Below are positions 1 through 8,215 of a stretch of DNA of 42,509 nt, piece by piece (the first letter of the stretch is position 1; every line of letters starts with the position of its first letter). The notes beneath the pieces were generated by a model, which was given only the letters and a program-made list of their open reading frames with translations, was not told the origin of the DNA and did no database searches. The DNA comes from Sutterella sp. (GTDB taxonomy: Bacteria > Pseudomonadota > Gammaproteobacteria > Burkholderiales > Burkholderiaceae_F): NCBI GenBank assembly GCA_020025965.1, contig JAHHRG010000012.1, forward strand, positions 1 to 42,509, given 5' to 3'. The translations under genes and the position numbers were made by a program.

Positions 1-60
1 CATGATTACAAGGCTGCGCAAAGCGACATTGACGCCATTGTTGCCGCTCAGAAGAACTAA
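1..60 (+). CDS. 3' end of a NapC/NrfH-like cytochrome c gene (partial)
   Basis: An open frame enters from the left edge and stops with TAA at 58-60. It encodes 19 residues, HDYKAAQSDIDAIVAAQKN. These align without gaps to the last 19 residues of the NrfH-like tetrahaem cytochrome at 19595-20230 (HDYEKAREAINKIVANAKN), with the HDY that follows the last haem motif and the final KN conserved (10 of 19 identical). The visible part is therefore most likely the C-terminus of a second NapC/NirT-family membrane quinol dehydrogenase, implying another flavocytochrome-type cluster just outside the window. No haem motif is inside the window, so the call rests only on this tail similarity. A good terminator follows 26 bases downstream. 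Confidence 0.6.
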   Translation, partial: HDYKAAQSDIDAIVAAQKN

Positions 61-86
61 GTCTATTTGTGACCGCTGACCGGCGA

Positions 87-124
87 GACCTCGATCCCGA
101 CAACAGGAATCGAGGTCTTTTTTT
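87..124 (+). terminator. Rho-independent terminator of the partial cytochrome gene
   Basis: Perfect 9-bp stem (87-95 with 109-117), 13-nt loop, then seven T (118-124), 26 nt after the stop at 60. Confidence 0.85.
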
Positions 125-132
125 CAGCCCCC

Positions 133-160
133 AAAAAAACGCCCGGGTCTCTTCGACCCG
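133..160 (-). terminator. Rho-independent terminator for the small minus-strand gene
   Basis: Read on the minus strand, a 6-bp CGGGTC/GACCCG stem (144-149 with 155-160) is followed by a short GC spacer and seven T (133-139 on plus are A). It faces the plus-strand terminator at 87-124. Confidence 0.65.
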
Positions 161-226
161 AGCGCAGTGCCGTTATCAGATTGTGTTGGCGAGGCCTTCC
201 CCCGAAGGCCGCGTTTTCACATGCTG

Positions 227-436
227 TCAGTTGAAAACGGGCACCAACATGCCGTCGATTGTGCAGTCTTCAGCGGCTTCGAACGAGGCTTGTTTCTTGC
301 GGACGATCCCGAAGAATTGCTTTAAGCGTCGCACGGTGCGACGAAAAACAACGCGCGTCAGGCACTCTTCATAACGGAGATCGGCGTCTTCGGACTCGGC
401 ATAAGCCGCAGCCACGGACTGGAAAAAGAGAGGCAT
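227..436 (-). CDS. Small hypothetical protein, 69 aa
   Basis: I do not recognise this protein. I chose the ATG at 436 (MPLFFQS...) over the upstream in-frame start at 460 because AGAAGG sits six bases before it. The product is 69 residues: an acidic N-terminal third, a basic middle (VVFRRTVRRLKQFFGIVRKK) and a short hydrophobic tail. There is no signal peptide, membrane segment or metal motif. It has its own minus-strand terminator at 133-160, which supports a real monocistronic gene. The opposite-strand open frames over the same bases are shadows. Function unknown. Confidence 0.5.
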   Translation of the reverse strand: MPLFFQSVAAAYAESEDADLRYEECLTRVVFRRTVRRLKQFFGIVRKKQASFEAAEDCTIDGMLVPVFN

Positions 437-726
437 TGTGCACCTTCTGAAAATGAACACGGCAGATTTATAGCATCTTCTTTTCCCGTGCTCTTTTGCC
501 CTTATAGACGGCAGATATACCCGTTATTCCCCTCTTTCGCCGCGTCAACTCACATTTCCGCACTCTTTCTCTCTTCCATTCTCGGAGAAGGGTTTTGAGA
601 TTAAACGCCTCTCTGCCAGGCGCCCTCTCCGCCCTTCATTTTCCTTCCGTTGAAAGCGGAACTCCCCTCGCTTCATTAACAACATTTATATGCGATCGAT
701 CTCATTTTCTACGGCCTTTTTAGATG
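437..726. other. Intergenic, no gene seen
   Basis: About 290 bases between the small protein and the permease terminator. It is pyrimidine-rich on the plus strand and has no convincing ORF with a ribosome binding site. It presumably carries the promoter of the small minus-strand gene near 440-520, but no clear -35/-10 pair is visible. Confidence 0.5.
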
Positions 727-771
727 AAAAAAGCCTCCGGTCGCTCGCTCGTCGAGCCGGACCGGAGGCTT
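727..771 (-). terminator. Terminator of the xanthine/uracil permease gene
   Basis: 10-bp perfect stem GCCTCCGGTC/GACCGGAGGC (733-742 with 760-769), read on the minus strand and followed by a T tract (A-run at 727-732). It lies 36 bases past the permease stop at 807. Confidence 0.85.
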
Positions 772-806
772 GGAATGATCGGAAGCTGTCGTCGATCGAT
801 AGCCGT

Positions 807-2162
807 CTAGTCTTCCTTAATATGAATGAGGGCGTTCGCAATAATGGCCGTCAAGCCGCCCGTCGTGATACCCGAAGCGAAAATCCCGCGCAAGGTTTCC
901 GGGAAATGCGTGAGGATTTCAGGAGCCATTTCGACACCGATCCCGAAGGAGAAGCTCAAAGCCATCACCAAAACGGCCTTGCGGTCGATATGCTGACTCG
1001 CAATGATGCGGATGCCCGAGGCAGCCACGGTACCGAACATCAGTAGCGTCGCGCCGCCCAAAACCGGATCGGGCATCAGCGAGAAGATCAAGCCCACCGC
1101 CGGGAAGAGTCCCATCAAAATAAGGCAACCCGCGATGAAGTAACCCACGTAGCGGCTCGCAACGCCTGTCAACTGGATCATGCCGTTATTCTGCGCGAAA
1201 ATCGAATTCGGGAAGGAATTGAAAATCCCGCCCAACATCGAATTGAAGCCGTCGGCCAAAATCCCGCCCTGAGCGCGCTTCATGAATTTCTCACCGCGCA
1301 CGGGTTCGCCCGAAATCATGGAATTGGCCGTAATGTCGCCGAAGGCTTCGATCGAGGTAATGAGATAAACCAGACCCAGACCGATAATGGCGCCCCAATC
1401 GAAGGACACGCCGTACTTGAAGGGAAGCGGTACATTCAGACCGCCGTAGTCGCTCACGCGTGAGAAGTCCACCATGCCCACGGCCCAAGCGGCGACATAG
1501 CCGATCGTCAAACCGATCACGATCGAACTCATGCGCAGATATCGGTTCGCCGAACGATTGAAGAAAATGATGAGGAAAAGCACCAGGGCAGCAATGCCGA
1601 GGTTTTCCATCGAACCGAAAGTGCCGTTCGCCTTGGCGGCAAACCCGCCCCCGCAGGCGATCACTCCGACCTTAATCAGACTCATGCCGATCAGGGTGAC
1701 GACAATGCCGGAAATCAAAGGCGTAATGATTCGCTTCGTGTAGACCAAGAGTCGGCTCACGATCATTTCCACACTCGATGCGGCGATCGTTGCACCGAAA
1801 ACACTCGACAGTCCGCCGGTCATGCCGGCGGCGATGATGGGACCGATAAAGGAAAAACTCGTCCCCTGAATACAGAGAAGTCCGCATCCGATCGGCCCGA
1901 TCGTACGGCACTGCACGAAGGTGGCGATGCCCGAGACAAAAAGCGACATCGAAACCAGGTAACTCGTCGTCTCCAGATCGAGTTTCAACGCTCCTGCAAT
2001 GATCAGCGGAGGCGTGACAATCGCCACAAAGATGGCGAGAAGATGCTGCAGTGCGGCAAAAAATGCGTCCGCCAAAGGAGGACGATCTTCGAGATAGTAA
2101 ATGAGTTCCGATGAGGCTTTGCGAGCCGGCTGGGGATGGTCGTCGAATTTGATTTCAGGCAC
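807..2162 (-). CDS. NCS2 (NAT) family xanthine/uracil permease
   Basis: A 451-residue polytopic membrane protein of the nucleobase-ascorbate transporter family, importing a purine base (xanthine or uric acid more likely than uracil) with a proton or cation. Visible family marks are the helix-1 histidine in FFAALQHLLAIFV, the TM8 glutamate in ITSIEAFGDITANS, the aspartate in GGILADGFNSMLGG, and the NAT signature region QNNGMIQLTGVASR. All four match E. coli XanP/XanQ and UacT-type permeases as I know them. Translation starts at a GTG (2160-2162) with AGGAAGGAA eight bases upstream; no better ATG is nearby. The gene stands alone with its own terminator. The exact substrate cannot be fixed from sequence. 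Confidence 0.9.
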   Translation of the reverse strand: MPEIKFDDHPQPARKASSELIYYLEDRPPLADAFFAALQHLLAIFVAIVTPPLIIAGALKLDLETTSYLVSMSLFVSGIATFVQCRTIGPIGCGLLCIQGTSFSFIGPIIAAGMTGGLSSVFGATIAASSVEMIVSRLLVYTKRIITPLISGIVVTLIGMSLIKVGVIACGGGFAAKANGTFGSMENLGIAALVLFLIIFFNRSANRYLRMSSIVIGLTIGYVAAWAVGMVDFSRVSDYGGLNVPLPFKYGVSFDWGAIIGLGLVYLITSIEAFGDITANSMISGEPVRGEKFMKRAQGGILADGFNSMLGGIFNSFPNSIFAQNNGMIQLTGVASRYVGYFIAGCLILMGLFPAVGLIFSLMPDPVLGGATLLMFGTVAASGIRIIASQHIDRKAVLVMALSFSFGIGVEMAPEILTHFPETLRGIFASGITTGGLTAIIANALIHIKED

Positions 2163-3149
2163 GCCGAGATTCCTTCCTGAGTAAAACCGGATGTTCGGGA
2201 CGGGAGACCGTCATTTCACCTTATTCGACAAAGAAAAGGCAAAACAAACCGAGCGGTTAATCTGTGGAGTGGAAAGATAGCAGATTTAACAGCGTACGTC
2301 TCATCGGTCAGCCAGAAAAATCTAAATCGCCTGATCTTTTTGCGAGTTTAAAGAGACGAGCCGGACGCCTTTTGTATCGAGCACCTACTAAGGTTTTCCT
2401 TGTCAGGTTTTTCACCAATAGCGGAAAACAGACAAATCTCCTATTATTTATTTGTACGGTTTTTTCAAGACGAACCGTGCGTCCTCCTTTCGAGAAAGAC
2501 TTTGCTAACGGTGTTTTTGCAGGTCTTTCTCTTTTTTTTGCCTTTTATTGTCGGAATCGGTGCCACCGGCAGTCTTTTCGGCACCCCGGCCTCCCCTCTC
2601 CAACCGTCTTATCTCTGGGACTCTTGACCGTCCTAGGCTATGAATCGGATTCACTGCTGAAGTGTTGTCCTTGGCCATATTCCTCACTCATTGGAGTCGC
2701 CATGATCGGTTCTTCAAAACGCAAACCTCATGTTTCAGCGAATCGAAGCGCTTTAAGCACACTAGACATCACCGACGTACGTCGGACTCCGAGTCAAATC
2801 GGTAACGACAAGCAAGAAATAACTTGATGCTCTATCCGTTGAAAAGCCGGACGAAAACCAATCGTATGCGTGATGGCTCTGACGATGATCACGCGCTCTC
2901 TCATGAAAAAAGAGAAGAAGCTGATGTCAAAGAAAAAGTATGGTCGACCGAACAAAAATGAGACACCGCCCCCTTTTCTCAAAAATTGGAGGAGACAACC
3001 GCTTTACGAATGGAATCCGGAGTGGAGGCCAGCCTGTCGGAAGCAACTCAAAAGCTGTTGATTTTAGATCACCGAGCGGGTCCATATCTGTTCTTACAGT
3101 ACAAACCATAACGGAATATACGTTCGAGGAGGAGTAACATAGAAGATTG
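2163..3149. other. Gene-poor, AT-richer stretch with only short open frames
   Basis: Nearly 1 kb with no gene I can defend. Short plus-strand frames follow one another: one starts ATG 2702 after GGAG (41 codons, ends TGA 2827), one overlaps it at ATG 2827 (44 codons, ends 2961), and another runs to about 3137. None resembles a known family. Composition is AT-richer than the flanks. The run of small, differently framed, weakly protein-like pieces looks more like a decayed insertion than an operon. Confidence 0.35.
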
Positions 3150-3251
3150 ATGAGTAAAACATATGTAGTGAAACTCATGTATCTCAATGAGGAGAAAATT
3201 CAGGTTAAGAGCGAAAACATTATTCTGATCGAGTTTAAAGTTACTCTTTAA
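3150..3251 (+). pseudogene. Short ORF resembling the N-terminus of an IS630-type transposase (remnant?)
   Basis: ATG at 3150 opens a 33-codon frame beginning MSKTYVVKL and then running into unrelated sequence before TAA at 3251. The first nine residues and the following EE look like the conserved start of IS630-family transposases (M-x-K-x-Y-x-V-x-L-T-x-E-E-R), but nothing after that fits. If the match is real, this is a stub left by a deleted insertion element just upstream of the autotransporter. It could equally be chance. Confidence 0.2.
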
Positions 3252-3262
3252 ATAACGCCGCG

Positions 3263-3287
3263 ATAACTTTATCTAATTTAAAGTTAT
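3263..3287. repeat. AT-rich inverted repeat upstream of the autotransporter
   Basis: Perfect 9-bp inverted repeat ATAACTTTA/TAAAGTTAT (3263-3271 and 3279-3287) with a 7-nt spacer, followed on the plus strand by a T run. It sits 30 bases before the autotransporter ATG. It could be an operator overlapping the promoter, or a weak terminator for anything upstream. Confidence 0.5.
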
Positions 3288-3316
3288 TTTTATATTGACC
3301 CACTAAAGGCCGCATC

Positions 3317-4270
3317 ATGAATATCTTATTTAACCGTAAGACGCTTGCTATTGTTGTAGCAAACATCCTCGTAACGACATACGCATCCGCAACGAATGCC
3401 ACAGAAATATCTGGCGATTTCAACTTAACTTCAGACACAACCGTTAGTTCTGTTTCTGCTGTAGAAAAAACCTTCAGTATCACGGGAAGCGGTCATACCT
3501 TGACAATCGACGGGGAAAACACAGCGAATAATATCGGCATTAGTATGAAAGCGAGCTCCCAAACACAAGCCAAAATTACTTTTGAACCCGATGTTGTAAT
3601 TAAGAATTCCCTTCATGGTATATTTATAGATGGCTCTATCAGCCAAGAAGGAAAAGATTTCCTTGATTTTCAAGGAAATCTAGATTTTGAGAATATCCGT
3701 GCAGAAACAGACAATGCAGACATCATCGGTGGAGATTATTTGTCATACATGGATTCGGATGATATCCGCATAATTTCCGTAAAAGGAACAACAACGTTAA
3801 AAAATTGCTATGGTCATTATAATGGTGAAGGATTAGTTGCCGCAAAAAGTCTAGTTTTCAAATCCAACAATTTGAACATTATTAACTCAACATCCGAACA
3901 AGATTCAGCATTGTCCGTTTCAGGCGGGGGCTTCATTGATGTTGCCGAGACCATAAATATTAATAATTTATCTGATACCAGTACATCCGGCATTAGTGGC
4001 GTTTTCCTTTTTGGAGGGAAAATCAGTTCCCCCGGGGATTTTTCAGAATCCCAAAGTACCATTGCATTGTCCTCTAAAGCTCTGAATATCAGCACTGTCC
4101 GTTCAACGGGTACTGCTTCCGGTATTCAGTTACTCGCCTCAGGACTTGTCTCCGAGACTGTATCCCTCTCAGATATTGTCGGCTCTGAAGCCAAAGCATT
4201 TGATATGCCTTGCTCATTATACAAAAACTGCCAACTCTTATTCAGAGGTAGGGTCATTGACAATCGATAA
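3317..4270 (+). CDS. Autotransporter, N-terminal part of passenger domain (frameshifted gene)
   Basis: First half of a type Va autotransporter adhesin or enzyme. ATG 3317 is preceded by AAAGG at good spacing. Residues 1-26 form a Sec signal peptide (basic MNILFNRK, hydrophobic core, ending ASA/TNA). The rest is Ser/Thr/Asn-rich beta-helix passenger sequence. The frame stops at 4270, but the passenger continues one frame over in the ORF at 4146-6101. Removing one A from the AAAAA run at 4223-4227 joins the two frames smoothly (...SLYKTANSYSEVGSLTIDN). The whole protein would be about 928 residues. The passenger is much AT-richer than neighbouring genes, which suggests transfer. Whether the extra A is real, phase-variable or a sequencing error cannot be told here. 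Confidence 0.75.
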   Translation: MNILFNRKTLAIVVANILVTTYASATNATEISGDFNLTSDTTVSSVSAVEKTFSITGSGHTLTIDGENTANNIGISMKASSQTQAKITFEPDVVIKNSLHGIFIDGSISQEGKDFLDFQGNLDFENIRAETDNADIIGGDYLSYMDSDDIRIISVKGTTTLKNCYGHYNGEGLVAAKSLVFKSNNLNIINSTSEQDSALSVSGGGFIDVAETININNLSDTSTSGISGVFLFGGKISSPGDFSESQSTIALSSKALNISTVRSTGTASGIQLLASGLVSETVSLSDIVGSEAKAFDMPCSLYKNCQLLFRGRVIDNR

Positions 4271-6101
4271 TGTTCAATCTACAGACAGCAATAAGAACGC
4301 CTATGGGATATACGGCAGTGGATTACTTATAAAAAATAATCTTCACATCTCCAACATTGAAGGCAAAAAATCAATTGCCATATATGCGACGGCTGAAAAC
4401 TCAGACAAGGGAATTAGCATTAATCCACAAAACAAGAATGGTTCAGAAATACAAATTTCCGGTGATATCTTAGCCGAAGAAGAAAGATTCCATCAATACG
4501 CACAATCAAACATAAAATCAAGCATTTCCATCTATTTTAACGGGAATACCTCTTACTTAACCGGATCAGTGAATTATTACACAGTCGATTCTGATTCCAA
4601 TCCTCTCGACATCAGTAACAAAACAACAGCATCTAAAATTGACCTTAGTTTCTCCAATTCCTCCAAATGGAATGTTACCGAAAATAGCCGTCTTAACAGC
4701 TTGACTGCAAATAGCGGTTCAATGATTAACCTATCGTATAACGATCCGTCAACAAACCCCCACCACAAGACTATCAAAACAGAAACGTTGTCTTCTGACA
4801 ATGGGTGGCTCATTTTTGATGTAGAAGACAATTCGTCCGACCAAATTGTTGCTAAAGAAGCAAACGGTCAATTTAACGCCGAAGTTCATATTAAAACGGC
4901 CAATCCTCCTTCCGAAAATACAAAATTACCGGCTTGGGTAATTTCACAGGAAAGCGGAACATTAACGGTTGGAGAAGTTAAAACGCAGGCCGGCGGTGTC
5001 GGATCCTACGGTTTGAAATTCTTTGAAGACAACAGCGAAACCGGTTCCCTCTCCAGTACGGGAAATGCCGGTAAGTGGTATGTCGTCGCGGTATCGGACA
5101 AACAACCGCCTGAAATAACGGACCCGTCTGAAGGTACGGACAAACGGCCTCCTGAAGTAACGGACAACAGCACGATCGGCGTATCGGCGTCCCAGGCTGT
5201 TGCCTGGCTTAACGAAAAAGAAGATCTTCGCAAGCGTCTGGGCGAAATGCGTTACGGAGCACCCGACGGTGCCTGGGTTCGAGTTGATTCGAGAAAGGAA
5301 AAAGTTAACAGTGGCTTTGAACAGAATAGCTATGGCATTCATCTCGACGCGGATAGATTAGTCGCCCGTAATAACGAATCTTCTTGGTTAATTGGCGGTG
5401 CTTTGCGTTACGCCAATTCGGATCAGGATTCCTTAGCCAAAAACAACGCGTCCGGCGAACTGGATCAGTACAGCGCCAAACTCTACGGAACCTGGATGCA
5501 TGAAAACGGCTCTTATGTCGATCTGGTCGGAATGCTTGGCTATTACGAACAGGACCTGAAGGGTAAAGACAATACCGGCAGAGGTTTAACAGAGGCCGAT
5601 TATTCCACTTACGGCTTCGGTCTTTCAGCAGAAGCCGGCCATATGTTTACCTGGGACAGCAGCAACGCCTCCTCTAAGAGCCATTGGTTCGTAGAACCTC
5701 AGGCAGAACTTTCGTACTTTGTCTCTCATGGTAAGGATTACAAAACGACCACCGGCATGGCAATCAGCCAGGACAACGCGGATTTCCTGAATCTGCGTGC
5801 AGGCGTAGTGGTTGGCAAAACCTTGATGAATTTTGCTTCAGACAATTCTTTGCAGTTGGCTCTCAATGCCGGTATCAATCATGAATTCCTCGGCGATCAG
5901 GACATCACCTATTTCGGTACGGACGGTGTCAGTGCCAAAGTGCATGCTTCCGATATGGATGGCACTCGCTTCTACTACGGTGTAATGATGGATTATCGTA
6001 TCAATGACGATATGAAACTCTATGCTGCTCTCGAACGCGAAGAAGGCGATGGTTATACCAAGGAATTCGATGTTTCCGCGGGTATGAAAATCAGCTTCTG
6101 A
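4146..6101 (+). CDS. Autotransporter, C-terminal passenger and beta-barrel translocator (second half of frameshifted gene)
   Basis: Continuation of the autotransporter in the next frame. There is no credible start of its own (TTG 4146, no ribosome site), so it depends on the frame being restored near 4223-4227. It holds more beta-helix passenger, a Pro-rich linker with a near-duplicated unit (DKQPPEITD / DKRPPEVTD, about 5095-5165), then a roughly 270-residue autotransporter beta domain starting near GAPDGAWVRVDSRKEK and ending in the canonical C-terminal Phe (AGMKISF). Alternating Tyr/Phe/Trp strands (SAKLYGTWMHENGSYVDL, FYYGVMMDYRINDDMKLYAALE) are typical of PF03797. The protein would sit in the outer membrane and expose or release the passenger. 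No protease triad or other known passenger function is recognisable. Confidence 0.85.
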   Translation: MSPRLYPSQILSALKPKHLICLAHYTKTANSYSEVGSLTIDNVQSTDSNKNAYGIYGSGLLIKNNLHISNIEGKKSIAIYATAENSDKGISINPQNKNGSEIQISGDILAEEERFHQYAQSNIKSSISIYFNGNTSYLTGSVNYYTVDSDSNPLDISNKTTASKIDLSFSNSSKWNVTENSRLNSLTANSGSMINLSYNDPSTNPHHKTIKTETLSSDNGWLIFDVEDNSSDQIVAKEANGQFNAEVHIKTANPPSENTKLPAWVISQESGTLTVGEVKTQAGGVGSYGLKFFEDNSETGSLSSTGNAGKWYVVAVSDKQPPEITDPSEGTDKRPPEVTDNSTIGVSASQAVAWLNEKEDLRKRLGEMRYGAPDGAWVRVDSRKEKVNSGFEQNSYGIHLDADRLVARNNESSWLIGGALRYANSDQDSLAKNNASGELDQYSAKLYGTWMHENGSYVDLVGMLGYYEQDLKGKDNTGRGLTEADYSTYGFGLSAEAGHMFTWDSSNASSKSHWFVEPQAELSYFVSHGKDYKTTTGMAISQDNADFLNLRAGVVVGKTLMNFASDNSLQLALNAGINHEFLGDQDITYFGTDGVSAKVHASDMDGTRFYYGVMMDYRINDDMKLYAALEREEGDGYTKEFDVSAGMKISF

Positions 6102-6123
6102 GCATTAGATCTTCAATAAGCTT

Positions 6124-6164
6124 AGAGAGGGAGCCGTGGCTTTACGCCAAACGACTCCCTCTCT
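6124..6164 (+). terminator. Hairpin terminator after the autotransporter
   Basis: 10-bp stem AGAGAGGGAG/CTCCCTCTCT (6124-6133 with 6155-6164) plus an inner TGGC/GCCA pairing, 22 bases past the stop. The T tract is poor, so termination may be weak or Rho-assisted. Confidence 0.5.
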
Positions 6165-6473
6165 TGCTATACATCGTACCGTTCGGTATGACGCCCCCTC
6201 CTTCACCGTCTACTCAGAACAACCGGCCTTAGTCGTTCGAAATCAAGTCCGCCAACAAAGCTTCGGCATCTCATAAACGCCTCTGACGCGCATCGGTTTT
6301 CCGCCTTCCCGACCCAAGCCTCGCTTTTCTTTTCCTCTCCGAGAAGCTCTTTTGTCGTAGACTCAAAAATGTATATATTTTTTTGATACGATCAGGGGCA
6401 ATTTATAGACATTTTTGACAACAAATCCTGTCTAATGCAAACTGAGATTGACCCATTCGCCTAGAGACACCTC

Positions 6474-7040
6474 ATGCCTAATATCGACACCCAAACCATG
6501 GTCACGACCGACATCGAAAAAGACGAAAAGCTCCTCGAAGTCTGTCGCGCCAAATTTAACGCTCAATTTCTCGATCGTCTCGGCAGTACCGTGTTCGAAG
6601 CCGTACTCACGGGCCTTGTGGTCGTTGTGGCCGGCACGCTCGTCTTCGGCTATTCACCCGTTGCCGGCATGATCATCTGGGCCGTCTCCATGTGCTTGCT
6701 GCTGTGGCTCGAATACACCCGCATCATGGGCATTATCAATACGTTCACCCGCTGGCGTGCCTCTCCAAAATTCCCGTTTGTTCAAGGCAACATGAGCCTC
6801 ATCGGCCGCACAACGGTGAGGAGCGTCCTCGGCGCTTTTACGCTCAACGTTCTCATCGTTCTCCTCTTGGCACTTGCTTTCTTTAACGTGATGAGCTCCA
6901 TCGGTTACGCGGTGCTGACGATTGCCTCGGGGCTTTTCATCGCCTTCCTTTATGTGGCGATCGCCTTCATGCTCTGGCGACGCGTCGAAGCGGAATTGGC
7001 CAAGCACGACTTTTCCCGGCCGACTCCGAAGGCTGACTAA
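6474..7040 (+). CDS. Small multi-pass inner membrane protein, unknown function
   Basis: 188 residues with four predicted transmembrane segments in two pairs (VFEAVLTGLVVVVAGTLVFGY, then MIIWAVSMCLLLWL; then LNVLIVLLLALAFFNV, and YAVLTIASGLFIAFLYVAIAFML), charged cytosolic ends, and a conserved-looking loop rich in Arg between the pairs. The pattern of two helical hairpins resembles small PACE-type (chlorhexidine efflux, AceI-like) proteins or paired-helix YbfB-like membrane proteins, but I cannot assign a family. Start ATG 6474 is chosen because the upstream 300 bases are non-coding; ATG 6498 is an alternative. It stands alone. Confidence 0.6.
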   Translation: MPNIDTQTMVTTDIEKDEKLLEVCRAKFNAQFLDRLGSTVFEAVLTGLVVVVAGTLVFGYSPVAGMIIWAVSMCLLLWLEYTRIMGIINTFTRWRASPKFPFVQGNMSLIGRTTVRSVLGAFTLNVLIVLLLALAFFNVMSSIGYAVLTIASGLFIAFLYVAIAFMLWRRVEAELAKHDFSRPTPKAD

Positions 7041-7063
7041 AACAGTCTCGACGGCCAACAAAC

Positions 7064-7106
7064 AAAAAACGGACGAGCCCGAAAAGCCCGTCCGAACGCC
7101 ACGGCA
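7064..7106 (-). terminator. Second minus-strand hairpin with T tract
   Basis: CGGACG...CGTCCG-type stem around a GAAA-rich loop, with a six-base A run just upstream on plus (T tract on minus). It lies beyond the RNA candidate at 7131-7285 and could be a back-up terminator for it. A perfect 14-bp palindrome CGGCAAATTTGCCG lies between the two hairpins (about 7112-7125). Confidence 0.45.
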
Positions 7107-7130
7107 AATTTGCCGGGGAGCCAAGCTCCT

Positions 7131-7285
7131 AAAAAGAGAACGGGAAGCGATATACCTATGCGCTTCCCGTTGCTCCTTATTCTTTACGACCGAGGAGAAG
7201 GTCGCCTGCAACGGTTGGAGGAAGGGAGGTGAGATCGTTGCAGGATTCGAAGTTGCGAACGCGGATTCTTCATTCGCAACCTTCT
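7131..7285 (-). ncRNA. Candidate structured small RNA with C-rich loops
   Basis: Reading the minus strand from about 7285 down, four hairpins follow one another: GTTGCGAA/TTCGCAAC (7273-7280 with 7252-7259); a perfect 9-bp CCTGCAACG stem (7236-7244 with 7205-7213) whose 22-nt loop contains CACCTCCCTTCCTCC; CGACC/GGTCG (7200-7204 with 7187-7191) with loop TTCTCCTC; and an 11-bp perfect AACGGGAAGCG stem (7161-7171 with 7139-7149) followed by CTCTTTTT, a good terminator. No ORF fits. A TAAGAT -10-like box lies at 7294-7299, about the right distance upstream, but the -35 is poor. Two exposed loops are complementary to Shine-Dalgarno sequences. No known RNA family is recognised. Confidence 0.5.
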
Positions 7286-7498
7286 TACCGTCTATCTTAG
7301 TCTTTTCCCACAACAATTCCATGAGGACTTATCCCCTTGACGCGGCCGCGAATTCGTGTACAAAGTTAAAGCTTAGTTCCTAGACTGACGCACCGATCAA
7401 AGCGGCTCGCCCTCTTCGGTTCTCGTCAATCACCGATCGTTCTTAGGCCCAGTTGTGCTAGATTGTCGGCCTCCTTCTTTCATTTATTCGCTTCTCTC

Positions 7499-8215
7499 AT
7501 GTCCGACTTCGAGCTTCGCCCGCGTCCGTTCAATCTCAACGACATTCCCGATGCCATCGACATCGTCCGAGCCGCCTGGGCTTTTGACGAAATGGATACA
7601 GACATCGGACGTGTAACGACGGCCGCGCACTATCTCATTAAGAACCTGGCGGCTTCCAATATCGGCTATACCATCGAAACGCCGTCTGAGCCGGACGGAG
7701 ACTTGAACGCGGGTCGCGTAGCCGGTTTTCTTCTGGGTCATATTCCCGATCTGCCGCTTCCCGGTCTCCTTGATTCCGACGAAGGCCGCGAATGGGCGAA
7801 GAATATCGACGATCTTTGGATGAAACAGACAACGCCCGAAGAGCGCGAGGCTTGGGCTCGCGATTGGTTTACGGGGGAAAAACTCACGACCGACAAAGCG
7901 ACGGCAGCCGGTCTTATGCCGACGTCGCCCTCCAAGCTCATGCTTTTTGCCGTCGACGGTCGTCTCAAAGGCCAAGGTATCGGCTCGGCGCTCTACAACG
8001 CCTTCATAACGGCACACTCAGGCTTTAACCGCGATCACGCCGTGATTCTCAATACGGATACCTGGTGCGGCTGGCGTTTTTACGAAAAGCACGGTTTTAC
8101 CAGACTGGCCGAAGTCCCCGTCTTTGAGGACGAAAGCGAAAAGGCAAACGCCGATGCCTCCCCCATCGGAGCCTTCTATCTTTACGGCAAACTGCCCGAC
8201 CGAATCTCCCAATGA
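7499..8215 (+). CDS. GNAT-family N-acetyltransferase
   Basis: 238 residues. ATG 7499 (MSDFELRPRP) is chosen over the TTG at 7463. The C-terminal half carries the acetyl-CoA-binding motif A of GNAT enzymes: beta strand LMLFAVDGR, then RLKGQGIGSALY (R-x-x-G-x-G-x-A type pyrophosphate loop, around residues 155-165). Motif B follows, WCGWRFYEKHGFTRLAEV near 190-205. The N-terminal half is the variable acceptor-binding part. The enzyme would transfer an acetyl group from acetyl-CoA to an amine of unknown identity in the cytosol. Its stop overlaps the start of the next gene (ATGA at 8212-8215), so the two are translationally coupled. Confidence 0.8.
   Translation: MSDFELRPRPFNLNDIPDAIDIVRAAWAFDEMDTDIGRVTTAAHYLIKNLAASNIGYTIETPSEPDGDLNAGRVAGFLLGHIPDLPLPGLLDSDEGREWAKNIDDLWMKQTTPEEREAWARDWFTGEKLTTDKATAAGLMPTSPSKLMLFAVDGRLKGQGIGSALYNAFITAHSGFNRDHAVILNTDTWCGWRFYEKHGFTRLAEVPVFEDESEKANADASPIGAFYLYGKLPDRISQ

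Noticed and set aside
2264..2827. 187-codon frame after the permease
   Set aside because: Composition is not protein-like, start has no ribosome site, and no family; only its last part (from 2702) has a decent ribosome site.
4215..4235. Programmed ribosomal frameshift in the autotransporter
   Set aside because: The needed shift is +1, and CAAAAAC is not a canonical slippery heptamer; a one-base homopolymer indel is simpler.
7243..7260. TTCGAATCC on the minus strand, like a tRNA T-loop
   Set aside because: The flanking five bases on each side do not pair and no acceptor, D or anticodon arms surround it.
6654..7322. 222-codon minus-strand frame over the membrane protein and RNA candidate
   Set aside because: Mostly antisense to a convincing membrane protein and runs through strong hairpins.
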